Positions 1-7,973 of a DNA stretch of 64,000 bases are shown here, piece by piece. This DNA is from a marine group bacterium Sva0996 bin134. GTDB lineage: Bacteria; Actinomycetota; Acidimicrobiia; Acidimicrobiales; Bin134. How positions within the stretch are numbered: position 1 is the first letter of the stretch; every line of letters begins with the position of its first letter. The stretch spans positions 1-64,000 of the forward strand of contig MPNQ01000005.1 in assembly GCA_002239105.1 (NCBI GenBank). Direction: 5' to 3'. The notes beneath the pieces were generated by a model. That model was not told the origin of the DNA. It ran no database searches and saw nothing but the letters and a program-made list of their open reading frames with translations. The translations under genes were made by a program, and so were the position numbers.

Positions 1-53
1 CCGGCAGCCTCGTCCGCCGGCACCGCCGGCATATCCTGATCAGTCACAGACAT
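1..53 (-). CDS. N-terminus of an unidentified protein (partial)
   Basis: An ATG on the minus strand at 53-51 opens a frame that runs off the left edge of the window after 17 codons (MSVTDQDMPAVPADEAA). A good purine-rich ribosome binding site (GGGAAGGA) lies just upstream at about 56-63. The gene would be divergent from the P-loop/TPR gene, sharing a short promoter region of about 125 bases. Too little is visible to assign a function. Confidence 0.45.
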   Translation of the reverse strand, partial: MSVTDQDMPAVPADEAA

Positions 54-177
54 GATCCTTCCCGGCCCGCAGCACCCGGCCGCGGACCCTCAGATCACGC
101 CCGATACACAAAATTCCTGACAGACCCTCATCACTATGCTCGGTGCGTGCTATTCCGGGAATGAGACAAGGAATGAC

Positions 178-2841
178 ATGGCGGGGAGTAGCTTCGTTGG
201 TGGGTCTCGCATTGGTTTGGTTGATGGGTTGGTGGGGTTGTTTGACGGGGTTGTGGATGTTCAGCGGCCGTGTTGGGTGTCGTTGGAGGCCCCGTCGGGT
301 TGGGGCAAGACGCGTGTAGGACGGGAGTTTTATGCCCGTTTGGCGGCGCGGCAATCCGAGCCGGCGTATTGGCCCGCTCGGATTGATGATCTTGACCGCA
401 AGGCGACATTTCCGGCGCACTTTGAGCGTCCGGGTGGGTCGTTGCCGGAATTCCTTTGGTGGGGGATTTCGTGCACTTCGCGTCTAGGCGTGCCGACGGA
501 CGCGCTGCGCGGCGATTTGGCGCAGTTGGAAAGGCACGGGTTGTACGTGGAGGCGGCGTGGCGAGCGTTGACGTCGGTGTGGGAGCGTTCTGGTCCCAAG
601 CTGGCTGAAGCGCGGCAGATGGTGGCGAAAGAGGGCGCTCTCCACCTGATTTCGGAGGGGGCCTCAGAGATCGCAGGGGCCTTCTTGCCGGCGCTGGGCA
701 TTACCACTCGTCTGATTCGCTGGACTGCAAAGCAAGCCAAAGAAACCAAATCCAGGCACGGCGCGGTCAAATCGCCGACCGTGGTAGGAGTCGCCGAGGC
801 CCCAGACATCGTTGAAGACGTTGTTGATTTGCTGCGCCGCATTTCGGGATCGGGGCTTCCAGTGGTGATCCTGGTGGAAGATGTCCATGGCGCTGACCGG
901 CTGTTGCTGGAGTTACTGGGCAACTTGCTGCGCTGCAACACCCCGATTATGGCAATCACAACAGCATGGCCCGACCTTGTGGAGCGCAACTCGGCGCTCG
1001 CGGGGCTGATGGTTGTACACGAGGAGACTGGTCTGCTGCGCCGCGTGGGCTATGAGGCACCCGCAGGCGAGGGATTTCCAGCGGGCGCTGGCCTCACTGA
1101 GCTCGAATCCAATGCCCGCAGGCAGATCCTGCGGCAGATGTTTCCCCGAGTCAACGAGACAACCGAGCAGGAGCTGCTGGAGCGCTACGTGAACCCCCTG
1201 GCGCTAGAGTTGCTCGGGAACATCCCCAAATACAGAAAATACCGTGTCGGCGACGAGGAACTAGACATAGCGCCCGACGCGCTCGACAAGCTTTCTAGAG
1301 GGGTATTTGAGCTTTACCGGGAGATCTGGGAAGGACTGCCGGCAGGGGTGCGCCTCGCTTTGGCGGTAGCCCACATGATCTGCCCGGCGAACATAGACGA
1401 CGACGTCGCCGCTGGCGAGGACCGCTGGGCGGACGCCACCCTACGCGAGGTTGTCGCCAACTTGGACTTGCCCGACAACGACGACGTCCGCAACGCATTG
1501 GACTCGGCACCAGACGCTTCGACATGGGTACGCGTCCTCGACGACTACCTGCTCGCCTTCGCCGAAGCGCCGCAGAAGGACATCGCCGGCAGTGAAGGCT
1601 CCGAGCTCCTCGAGGAGCAGATAGACGACGCCCGCACCCAGATTCTCAACGCGCTCGCCCATACCCTCGTGGATCGCGGCGCCGTCCAGTCACACACCGT
1701 CAACAGCGCCCGCACCATCCTCGCCCTGCATGCAGAGCAATACATCTCCGCACAAGACGACGTCGTCGGCCAAGCAATACTCCTGCTGCTCGACGACCTA
1801 TCTGATAAGCCGCGGGAGCTTCCCGAACGACTCCGCCTCTTCGAGTACTTCAACAGCCTCGATGCCACCGGCATCTCTACCGCCACCGCTCTTGCCATCC
1901 GCGACCGCGGCGCAGCAGCCCTAGGCCAAGCAGGTCAACCCGCCCAAGCGCTCACTACCAGCCGACAACTCCTCGGTGACCGTCTGCTCTTGCTTGGCCC
2001 TGACCACCCCGACACTCTCGCTTCGCGAAGCACTCTCGCTGTATGGCTCGGTGAGAGCGGCCGGGTGGACGAGGCAATAACCGCATGCAGAGAGCTGCTA
2101 GCCGACCAGCAGCGCGTCCTCGGCACCGACCACCCCAACACACTCACGTCCCGAAACAACCTCGCTGTATGGCTGAGCAACAGCGGCCGAATCGACGAAG
2201 CCATCACCGCATACAGAGAGCTGCTAGCCGACCTGCAACGCGTCCTCGGCACCGACCACCCCAACACGCTCAACACCCGAAACAACCTCGCACTCTGCCT
2301 CGGTGACAGCGGCCGGTCCGACGAAGCCATCACCGCCTATGAAGGGGTGGTTGCCGACCAACAACGCGTCCTCGGACCCGACCACCCCAACACGCTCACC
2401 GCGCGAAATAACCTCGCACTCTGCCTCGGCAACAGCGGCCGGGTGGACGAAGCCGTCGCTGTCTTTGAAGGTGTGGTCGCCGACCAACAACGCGTCCTCG
2501 GACCCGACCACCCCAACACCCTCAACACCCGAAACAACCTCGCACTCTGGCTCGGCAACAGCGGGCGGATAGACGAAGCCATCACCGCATACACGGGACT
2601 ACTGGCCGACCAACAACGCGTCCTCGGACCCGACCACCCCAACACCCTCACTGTGCGTCACAACCTCGCGGACCTTCTCGGCGAAAGCGGCCAAGTAGAC
2701 GAAGCGGTCACCGCATACGCAGGACTGCTTACCGACCAACAACGCGTCCTCGGACCCGACCACCCCAACACCCTCAACACCCGAGACGCCCTCGCATTCT
2801 GGCTCATCGAGAGTGGCCGACAGGAGCGTGCCGGCGAATAG
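178..2841 (+). CDS. P-loop NTPase with C-terminal tetratricopeptide repeats (STAND-like)
   Basis: This 887-residue protein has a Walker A motif (PSGWGKT, about residues 39-45) and a Walker B-like stretch (VVILVEDVHGAD, about residue 232), so the N-terminal half is an AAA/STAND-type ATPase. The last 283 residues are seven 42-residue TPRs of the kinesin-light-chain type, each with LGxDHPxTL and (S)GRxDEA. Such NTPase-TPR proteins act as sensors or scaffolds, and many are anti-phage or signalling proteins; the role here is inferred. I prefer the ATG at 178, which has AAGGA about five bases upstream, over the one at 136. No effector domain is visible at either end. Confidence 0.85.
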   Translation: MAGSSFVGGSRIGLVDGLVGLFDGVVDVQRPCWVSLEAPSGWGKTRVGREFYARLAARQSEPAYWPARIDDLDRKATFPAHFERPGGSLPEFLWWGISCTSRLGVPTDALRGDLAQLERHGLYVEAAWRALTSVWERSGPKLAEARQMVAKEGALHLISEGASEIAGAFLPALGITTRLIRWTAKQAKETKSRHGAVKSPTVVGVAEAPDIVEDVVDLLRRISGSGLPVVILVEDVHGADRLLLELLGNLLRCNTPIMAITTAWPDLVERNSALAGLMVVHEETGLLRRVGYEAPAGEGFPAGAGLTELESNARRQILRQMFPRVNETTEQELLERYVNPLALELLGNIPKYRKYRVGDEELDIAPDALDKLSRGVFELYREIWEGLPAGVRLALAVAHMICPANIDDDVAAGEDRWADATLREVVANLDLPDNDDVRNALDSAPDASTWVRVLDDYLLAFAEAPQKDIAGSEGSELLEEQIDDARTQILNALAHTLVDRGAVQSHTVNSARTILALHAEQYISAQDDVVGQAILLLLDDLSDKPRELPERLRLFEYFNSLDATGISTATALAIRDRGAAALGQAGQPAQALTTSRQLLGDRLLLLGPDHPDTLASRSTLAVWLGESGRVDEAITACRELLADQQRVLGTDHPNTLTSRNNLAVWLSNSGRIDEAITAYRELLADLQRVLGTDHPNTLNTRNNLALCLGDSGRSDEAITAYEGVVADQQRVLGPDHPNTLTARNNLALCLGNSGRVDEAVAVFEGVVADQQRVLGPDHPNTLNTRNNLALWLGNSGRIDEAITAYTGLLADQQRVLGPDHPNTLTVRHNLADLLGESGQVDEAVTAYAGLLTDQQRVLGPDHPNTLNTRDALAFWLIESGRQERAGE
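1993..2841 (+). repeat. Seven tandem 126-bp units encoding TPRs
   Basis: Units begin at 1993, 2119, 2245, 2371, 2497, 2623 and 2749, exactly 126 bases apart. Each starts with codons for LG(P/T)DHPxTL. Stretches such as CAACGCGTCCTCGG and CCCGACCACCCCAACAC recur base for base, also at synonymous sites, which suggests recent duplication or gene conversion rather than old repeats held only by protein selection. Confidence 0.9.
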
Positions 2842-2954
2842 TGAACTTCACCGAGTACTACCCGCGGAAGGGATTCCTGGAGACCCATCGCGCCACCGAT
2901 GCCGGCTACCAGAGCGTCTGCTACTCACGCTTCCTCGATCCCCAACAGACATAG
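2841..2954 (+). CDS. Small ORF coupled to the TPR gene
   Basis: A GTG at 2841-2843 overlaps the TAG stop of the TPR gene by one base (TAGTG) and opens a 37-codon frame (VNFTEYYPRKGFLETHR..., ending FLDPQQT). The composition, rich in Tyr, Phe and charged residues, looks protein-like and the junction suggests translational coupling. It may instead be a remnant of a longer gene. No family is recognised. Confidence 0.3.
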   Translation: MNFTEYYPRKGFLETHRATDAGYQSVCYSRFLDPQQT

Positions 2955-2993
2955 CGCGACCTGCGATTTTCCTCTAGAGAAGTGTTCGAGTAG

Positions 2994-3884
2994 CTATGAC
3001 GCCCCAACTTCGATCCACAGTCGACAGTGGTCGCTGCTCCCCCACTCCTCTGGAGAGTTCATAGCTCTAACTGTGATCTCTTGGTGGAAGCCGTGGGAGG
3101 CAAACGCATAGTCAAGCTGGTTCTTGGCGGTTTCCGGGGACTTGCCAGCATTACGAAAGGTGGGCACGTTCAAGGTGTCCGCCGGCAAGCCTTGTGGGGT
3201 CAGCTCGGCCTGCCTGCCATCCGGGAACTGAGGGCCAAGGAACTCCAATCCGAGCGCAGCCATCCTGTCGAAGACAGTGCGTTCGCGTGTCGGAAGCGCC
3301 AGACGGTTGTCTTCGGTGGCTCCGTAGATCATGTTGAGATCGCCCGCGGCCAGAATCCGGTGGGTGCCGGGGTCTTTGTGGCCGATGAAGGCCGACAGGT
3401 CAGTGATGATCCGGTGCGCCGACCCGTCGGAGTGGCCGACACGCCAGTTCGTGTTGGTTGAACCGTGCGGCTTTAGCCAGCGCGCGTACATCGACACCGC
3501 AATGAACGGCTCTCCATCGTGCGGAGTGACACGCGCGGCGGCGATTGTGCCGATTCCGCTGACTGCCATCTCATCCTCTGCTGGCTCGCTTATCGGACCG
3601 ACCTGTTTGAACCACTCGATCCCAACCCGGTCTGACAGCTTCACCACCATCGGCCACCGGTCGAACAGGCGATCCCAGCGGCCCGAGTGCCAATCCGAGT
3701 TCCAAACGTGCGAATCCCAATGCTCCCTGGCACCCACGGAAAACTTGCCAGCAACATGATCCGGTACCTGACCAGCCTCTTGCAGCAATGCGACATCGGC
3801 ATCCATCGCCACCAGCTCGTCCCACGGCGCCTGGCGATTTGCGATGTTCCAGCAGACAACCCTCGTAACCAACCCAACCCCCAA
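2994..3884 (-). CDS. Endonuclease/exonuclease/phosphatase-family protein
   Basis: The 296-residue product carries the full motif set of the DNase I-like/EEP fold: VVCWNIA near the N-terminus, the acidic ALLQEA metal site, AAGDLNMIYG, LDYAFAS and the C-terminal SSDHCRLWIE. It should be a metal-dependent phosphodiesterase acting on nucleic acid or a phosphoester. No signal peptide is seen, so it is probably cytoplasmic. It converges on the TPR gene. The start is weak: the frame opens at TTG (3884), with another TTG at 3872 behind a G-rich stretch. The substrate cannot be told from sequence. Confidence 0.85.
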   Translation of the reverse strand: MGVGLVTRVVCWNIANRQAPWDELVAMDADVALLQEAGQVPDHVAGKFSVGAREHWDSHVWNSDWHSGRWDRLFDRWPMVVKLSDRVGIEWFKQVGPISEPAEDEMAVSGIGTIAAARVTPHDGEPFIAVSMYARWLKPHGSTNTNWRVGHSDGSAHRIITDLSAFIGHKDPGTHRILAAGDLNMIYGATEDNRLALPTRERTVFDRMAALGLEFLGPQFPDGRQAELTPQGLPADTLNVPTFRNAGKSPETAKNQLDYAFASHGFHQEITVRAMNSPEEWGSSDHCRLWIEVGAS

Positions 3885-4104
3885 AGGAAAACCTCAACGG
3901 AGGGTAATCTACCAGTTACATGGGCTCAGGTAATGTCTCCGTTTCCTTGGTGGCCCGAAGGGGCTTCAACTTACAGGGAGGTACAACAAGGTGTAGTGCC
4001 CATGGAGGTTGTTAGATCCTGTAGGGATTGACCTCTCCGGCAATTCAATTCGCCAGCCATGAAATCGCTGCGACCGATGATACGGGTGGGGCAATGATGG
4101 TTCG

Positions 4105-5007
4105 GTGGGTTCTATTGAGGAGCTAGTGGCCGCGGTGGATGCCGCGTTCGTCGAGACGGGACGAGGGCTGTCCAGGTGGCGGGACCCTCACCCCAACCGC
4201 ATGCCCTTGGACGAGGAGTATTCCCGGGTTACGAATCCGCAAAGGTGGAAGATCTTGGCCGCCCGGTCCGAGGCCTGGTTCGAAGCGCTGGGCGCCGCGG
4301 GCCTAGCCGAGATAGAGGCAGAAGCAGAAGTGGCCTGGCAGGAGCCGCCCAGATTCCCCGCGGCCCGCACCATTAGGGCTGTGCCGCTGGCTCCAGGCGC
4401 AATCCCCCTAGTTGTGGCAATGACCGGCTTCGAAGGAGTTGAATGGCCTGCTGTCGCAATAGGCGCTGGCAACCCTGCCGACGTTTTGGAAGTGGTGCCC
4501 GACTGCGCATGCGATGCATGCGACTCTGGATCCCAAGACGCCCTCAACGTACTTGACGAATACGTCATCTGCGTGGTGACTGGCACCTACCGCAAGCTCA
4601 GGCGAGGCAGACGGGAGATCACCGTCTACTCAAAGGACCGAATGAGCTGGTCGGGTTTCGATAAGCGACGGGTGAGCCTTGGGAGATTCGTCAGGGGGCG
4701 GCTTACGACCAGCCAGGGCATCCCAGATGGCCGTCCCGGGCGTCTCCGCCTCCGGAGATTCGTCGGTGGCCGGTTCACGGCCAGCCCGACAACGATCACA
4801 GACGACTACTACACCACCACCAACGACAGCACCCGCCAACTCAAGTTCAGAAGGCTCGACACCCTTCGCAGAGCCATCACCAACAAGTTGCGCCGCGGCG
4901 GCAACCGCCGCAACGAGCGCAAGAAGACAGAGAAGATCCTGGCGCGCCCCAAGAGATGGAACCAGATCCACGGATCATCCTGGTTGAGTGGCAACGGCCA
5001 GCAATGA
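4105..5007 (+). CDS. DUF6226-like protein with an atypical Arg-rich tail
   Basis: The first 180 or so residues (EELVAAVDAAF..., the DCACDACDSGS cysteine motif, then EYVICVVTGTYRKL) resemble the actinobacterial DUF6226 family, whose function is unknown. The family recall is from memory of the CxCDACD motif. The last 110 residues are low-complexity and Arg-rich, and include an imperfect DNA duplication (about 4680-4720 and 4754-4795, both containing GGAGATTCGTC). Past residue 190 the frame may no longer be the ancestral one. The start is GTG at 4105 without a clear ribosome binding site. Confidence 0.6.
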   Translation: MGSIEELVAAVDAAFVETGRGLSRWRDPHPNRMPLDEEYSRVTNPQRWKILAARSEAWFEALGAAGLAEIEAEAEVAWQEPPRFPAARTIRAVPLAPGAIPLVVAMTGFEGVEWPAVAIGAGNPADVLEVVPDCACDACDSGSQDALNVLDEYVICVVTGTYRKLRRGRREITVYSKDRMSWSGFDKRRVSLGRFVRGRLTTSQGIPDGRPGRLRLRRFVGGRFTASPTTITDDYYTTTNDSTRQLKFRRLDTLRRAITNKLRRGGNRRNERKKTEKILARPKRWNQIHGSSWLSGNGQQ

Positions 5008-5028
5008 CAACTCTCCCAAAGCGGCCCC

Positions 5029-5077
5029 GAACTTCACCGGGTGTCGCGCAGGCGACCTGAAACCCGGGGAGGTTCAG
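5029..5077. repeat. Palindromic element, copies A and B facing each other
   Basis: Copy A reads GAACTTCACCGGGT then GTCGCGCAGGC on plus (5029-5053); copy B reads the same way on minus (5077-5058, GAACCTCCCCGGGTTTCA). Together they form a long imperfect hairpin with GAACTTC pairing GAGGTTC and CCGGGT pairing ACCCGG. It sits 20 bases after the DUF6226-like gene. No T-run follows, so it is not a classical intrinsic terminator. Related sequences lie at 5521-5552 and 7829-7853. Confidence 0.65.
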
Positions 5078-5108
5078 CTCTCCGCTTGCCGGGTCGGGGA
5101 GGCAGATC

Positions 5109-5507
5109 TCAGTCGTCGCCTGAAGAGTCCGACGCGAGAAGTGCATCGATCACGTCGAGGTCGCTCACCGCGAGCACGGCCCTCTTGAACTGATGGTCGA
5201 TCAGGTCCAGCACCAGTAGGGGAAGTTCCGGCCCACTGGCAGCTGTGACCCAGAATTGCTGGCCGACCACATCGCGGCCGAGATGGATACCGACTCGACG
5301 CCTGCCCGAACGGCGCTCGCCGGCATGAGTTCCGATCCCCAGTTGGCGGTGGTCTATGCGGGACTCAAGCTCATGCCTAGGGATGACAGCCGCTCGGGCG
5401 ATGTTGGCCCGGTCGATCTCAACGATGCGCCGGAACATATACATGCGGTCCCAACCAGAGAGCACAACCCGAAGAGTGCGACCCGTCCACTCAAACCGGA
5501 AGGCCAT
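5109..5507 (-). CDS. Hypothetical protein, PH-like fold suspected
   Basis: A 132-residue protein begins MAFRFEWTGRTLRVVLSGWDRMYMF and alternates short hydrophobic strands with charged turns, ending in an acidic tail (LLASDSSGDD). The pattern resembles small PH-like or immunity-type proteins, but no family is firmly recognised. The frame stays open to a TTG at 5537; I chose the ATG at 5507 because the residues before it are Arg/Val-rich and the frame there overlaps the palindromic repeat. It is divergent from the small membrane ORFs that follow. Confidence 0.55.
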   Translation of the reverse strand: MAFRFEWTGRTLRVVLSGWDRMYMFRRIVEIDRANIARAAVIPRHELESRIDHRQLGIGTHAGERRSGRRRVGIHLGRDVVGQQFWVTAASGPELPLLVLDLIDHQFKRAVLAVSDLDVIDALLASDSSGDD

Positions 5508-5520
5508 AGCAACAACAGTA

Positions 5521-5552
5521 ACTCTCCGCCTGCGCAAGACCCGGTGAGGTTC
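5521..5552 (-). repeat. Palindromic element, copy C
   Basis: On the minus strand this reads GAACCTCACCGGGT followed by CTTGCGCAGGCGGAGAG, matching copies A, B and D. It lies in the leader of the preceding minus-strand gene. The CTCTCCGC flank is shared with the sequence next to copy B at 5078-5085. Confidence 0.55.
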
Positions 5553-5607
5553 ACATGGCCTCCCAGGCTGTCAACGTGGTCATCAGCGGCGACGACGACG
5601 CCAGACC

Positions 5608-5748
5608 GTGAGGGGCGTCGAGCAGACCGCCCAAAGCAGCGTGACCCAAGAGACCTCAAAGAGGAGCAGGCTCGAAATCGCGTACTGGGTCGCAGGGATA
5701 GCCAGCGCTGCGGTAGCCGTAGCGACACTTATCTACTTCTTGGCTTGA
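5608..5748 (+). CDS. Small single-pass membrane protein candidate
   Basis: A 46-residue frame starts at GTG 5608 (another GTG at 5641). It has a polar N-terminus (EQTAQSSVTQETSKRSRLE) followed by a C-terminal hydrophobic helix, AYWVAGIASAAVAVATLIYF. The first GTG overlaps the stop of an 18-codon frame (5555-5611, MASQAVNVVISGDDDARP) in a GTGA arrangement, which suggests coupling. A tail-anchored topology is inferred. No family is recognised. Confidence 0.4.
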   Translation: MRGVEQTAQSSVTQETSKRSRLEIAYWVAGIASAAVAVATLIYFLA

Positions 5749-5857
5749 ACCGGCCATCAATGAGGCCGACTGGCCAAGCAGCCCCTTTGGGCTTCGTTTA
5801 GGAGGCAGGCTGGCCCTCTGTCTGCCGCGGTATACCTCCAGTGGCTACGCTGAACCG

Positions 5858-6007
5858 ATGTCTCGCGAGCGCAACCCACGGGAAGTGCCCGAGCGCAGCT
5901 TTGACCCCTCCGAGGGCATCGCCGCCGGAGTGCTCAACCGACCGCCGAAGCAGGATTGGCGGTCGGTGGAAGACCACGCTGGCCAGCAGCCCCAACCCGC
6001 CGAATAA
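5858..6007 (+). CDS. Small polar protein, 49 aa
   Basis: ATG at 5858 opens a frame reading MSRERNPREVPERSFDPSEG and ending QQPQPAE with TAA. It is charged and Pro-rich, has no membrane segment and looks disordered. It ends three bases before the start of a two-helix membrane protein, so the pair probably forms a small operon. Function unknown. Confidence 0.45.
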   Translation: MSRERNPREVPERSFDPSEGIAAGVLNRPPKQDWRSVEDHAGQQPQPAE

Positions 6008-6010
6008 GCC

Positions 6011-6286
6011 ATGTTCCGCCGTTGGGTGGCCAGGATGAACGAGAGCATGGTCGGACCGCGGCGGTGGAAATGCTGGCACGGCGTCGTTGCGAACTTCGCC
6101 TTCGCCGCTGTCTGTGTCGCCGTCGCCCTCCAAACGTGGCACGACCCGCTTGTCGCCTACGGAGCGGTCATCTATGCAGCGGTTACGGTGTTCGTCGGCG
6201 GCTGGGGTTTGATTATGGGAATCCCCGCCCAGTACAAGCACTCCGATCCCGTCACGAACAATAAATTCCCGTCACAAGAGCATTAA
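6011..6286 (+). CDS. Small two-helix membrane protein
   Basis: The 91-residue product has a basic amphipathic start (MFRRWVARMNESMVGPRRW) and two hydrophobic segments, about residues 25-42 (VVANFAFAAVCVAVAL) and 48-69 (LVAYGAVIYAAVTVFVGGWG), with a polar tail. It follows the 49-aa ORF with a 3-base gap. In an island of nuclease-like genes a small membrane protein could be an effector or an immunity partner, but that is inference. No family is recognised. Confidence 0.6.
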   Translation: MFRRWVARMNESMVGPRRWKCWHGVVANFAFAAVCVAVALQTWHDPLVAYGAVIYAAVTVFVGGWGLIMGIPAQYKHSDPVTNNKFPSQEH

Positions 6287-6365
6287 CGCCAACAGCCACG
6301 TCGAGCAGCCTGCGACTAGATCAGCGGTGGGTGGGATTGGGTGTAGGCCGGATGAGGACCGTTGT

Positions 6366-7472
6366 TCAGCCTTCAGTCCAGATAGTCTCCGATGTTCCGC
6401 AAGATTTGCAGTCGCGGAAATACGTCGTCTTGTCCTTGCGGACTCGGACTCCGTTGTCTCGCCCTTTGCTGGCTCCGCAGGAGGAGCACACCACGGGCAT
6501 CTTCGTGTTCTTCCCGCACGCCCCGCACTTCCAGTAGTAGCCGTATTTCCCCCATTGGGCGGCGAGGTCTTTGGAGCCACATTCCTTGCAGGCCGCGCTC
6601 CGGGAGCGCCGGGCACCGGCTGGCTTGTTGCGGGGCCTCTTGTGGTCTTGTCTGGGAACAGCTTTCTTGGGCCGGGATGGCGGAGCGCCAGTGCGGCCCA
6701 CATGGTGAGCAGCGAGAAACTTGGCCACCCTCTTTGGCTCCCCCTCCACCATGCTCCACATGCCGTAGTCGCCGCCCGCACGCTTGCGGTGGGCCTTCAG
6801 CTCTTGGCTGATCTTGTCGGGGACGACATCGGCTTTGGCCACGAACACCCGGAACGGATCGCGCGGCTCCTCCCAGCCGCCGACCCTCTTGATCCTCCCC
6901 TTGTCAGACACAGCGATAATCAACTGGATCGGCGCGTTCTTGAAACCCCGCTGATCGCTTCCTGTGGCGACCTTGGCGATGGTGCGAAACCCGTAAGCGT
7001 GCTTGCCGAGCATTTCCTCCCTGCGGCTTTGCAGAAACACCCGCAGGAAATCCGACTGCCGCTTCGCCTGCCGGATCGGCGAGGGCATCCCCGATTCTTT
7101 CCGCCCGTGAACGCGAGTCCACTCGTCGCCGCCCGAGCCGTCAGACCTAACCCGCACCTCCCCGGCGACCGACTTGCTCTCGACAATGAACAGCCCCCAG
7201 CGATGCACGACGAGATGGTCGATCTGGCACACCCCAGGGGACCCGTCTTGCTCCGGCTGGTCCCGGTCTTCGAGCCGCAGGTCGTGAAGCACAAAGACCT
7301 CCTCATCGTCCCTGAAGTCCCGATGCAGATAGTGGGCCATCTGCTTCTCGGCATCGGCACCCGCTCTCAGGCGGCGATCCTTGGGAATCGCCGCCTGCTC
7401 AAAGGGCTTTACGATCACCCTGAAGTACTTTCCCTGCACATCGGATGGGAGGCTATCCACCCACGTTCCCAT
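6366..7472 (-). CDS. NERD-domain nuclease-related protein with two zinc ribbons
   Basis: This 368-residue protein holds a NERD core (CQIDHLVVHRWGLFIVESKS, roughly residues 82-101), whose D and ExK pattern relates it to restriction-endonuclease-fold nucleases. A basic linker follows, then a C-terminal Zn module with four CxxC pairs (CKEC, CGAC, CSSC, CKSC), as in topoisomerase-type zinc ribbons that bind nucleic acid. It is therefore probably a DNA- or RNA-acting nuclease. The frame extends upstream to 7541, but ATG 7472 (MGTWVDSLPS) has GGAGAG nine bases before it. It converges on the small membrane genes. Confidence 0.8.
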   Translation of the reverse strand: MGTWVDSLPSDVQGKYFRVIVKPFEQAAIPKDRRLRAGADAEKQMAHYLHRDFRDDEEVFVLHDLRLEDRDQPEQDGSPGVCQIDHLVVHRWGLFIVESKSVAGEVRVRSDGSGGDEWTRVHGRKESGMPSPIRQAKRQSDFLRVFLQSRREEMLGKHAYGFRTIAKVATGSDQRGFKNAPIQLIIAVSDKGRIKRVGGWEEPRDPFRVFVAKADVVPDKISQELKAHRKRAGGDYGMWSMVEGEPKRVAKFLAAHHVGRTGAPPSRPKKAVPRQDHKRPRNKPAGARRSRSAACKECGSKDLAAQWGKYGYYWKCGACGKNTKMPVVCSSCGASKGRDNGVRVRKDKTTYFRDCKSCGTSETIWTEG

Positions 7473-7973
7473 CGCTGCAAACTCTCCTGGCTGCGCCGCT
7501 TCAGTTCCTACCACCACTCCGGGTAGTAGGCCCGCGCCCACCGATCACCGCCATTGGACTCTACCGCGGCCTTGTGACCCTGCCGGGGTGTGATCTGAGT
7601 ACAGTGCGGCCTATGAGCTGGGCAAACAAAGGAACTCCTGACAGCCGACCCGCCCGAAAACGGCCACAGAATTGTCAGTCCGCAGGAGCAGGAGTCTGCG
7701 ACACCCGGCCTCGGTCTCAAGCCTCCGAAGGCCGCACGGCCACCAGTACCCCCGTTTAGAGGGCAGCTTTCGTACCCACGGCGGGGCGGACCAGGCCGGC
7801 TCTACGGACACCCAGAATTGTCACCCCTGAACCTCCCCGGGTTTCACGCAGGCTGTTTGGGCTGGACTACGACCCGGTCGTTCAGGGCTGCTTGGACTGT
7901 GGTCGGTGCCGGATGTGTAGGGTGGCCGGGGTTTGTGCCTACAGCGCAGGCCAGATCGAAAGCGAGGTGGGCT
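7473..7973. other. 501-base gap between divergent nuclease-like genes
   Basis: The NERD gene and the PD-(D/E)xK-like gene diverge from this gap. It contains palindromic copy D (7829-7853), an imperfect inverted repeat around 7633-7695 (ACTCCTGACA ... TGTCAGTCCGCAGGAG) and the motif AGAATTGTCA twice (about 7668 and 7814). A 48-codon Arg/Pro-rich ORF (7613-7759, MSWANKGTPDSRPARKRPQN...) is possible but unconvincing. Promoters for both genes must lie here; none is clear enough to place. Confidence 0.5.
7829..7853 (+). repeat. Palindromic element, copy D
   Basis: It reads GAACCTCCCCGGGTTTCA then CGCAGGC. Its 20-base core CTGAACCTCCCCGGGTTTCA is identical to copy B near 5058-5077 in inverse orientation. 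TGAACC can pair with GGTTTCA within the copy. It lies 120 bases upstream of the PD-(D/E)xK-like gene. Confidence 0.6.

Noticed and set aside
4630..4971. Minus-strand frame inside the DUF6226-like gene
   Set aside because: Ala/Val-rich with no start signal or family likeness, though the true frame in this part is itself uncertain.
6327..7526. A 399-codon plus-strand frame opposite the NERD gene
   Set aside because: Its protein has no recognisable motif and the opposite strand encodes a clear NERD core and four CxxC pairs.
7613..7759. 48-codon ORF in the gap between the NERD and PD-(D/E)xK-like genes
   Set aside because: Arg/Pro/Ser-rich, without a clear ribosome binding site; composition fits non-coding GC-rich DNA.
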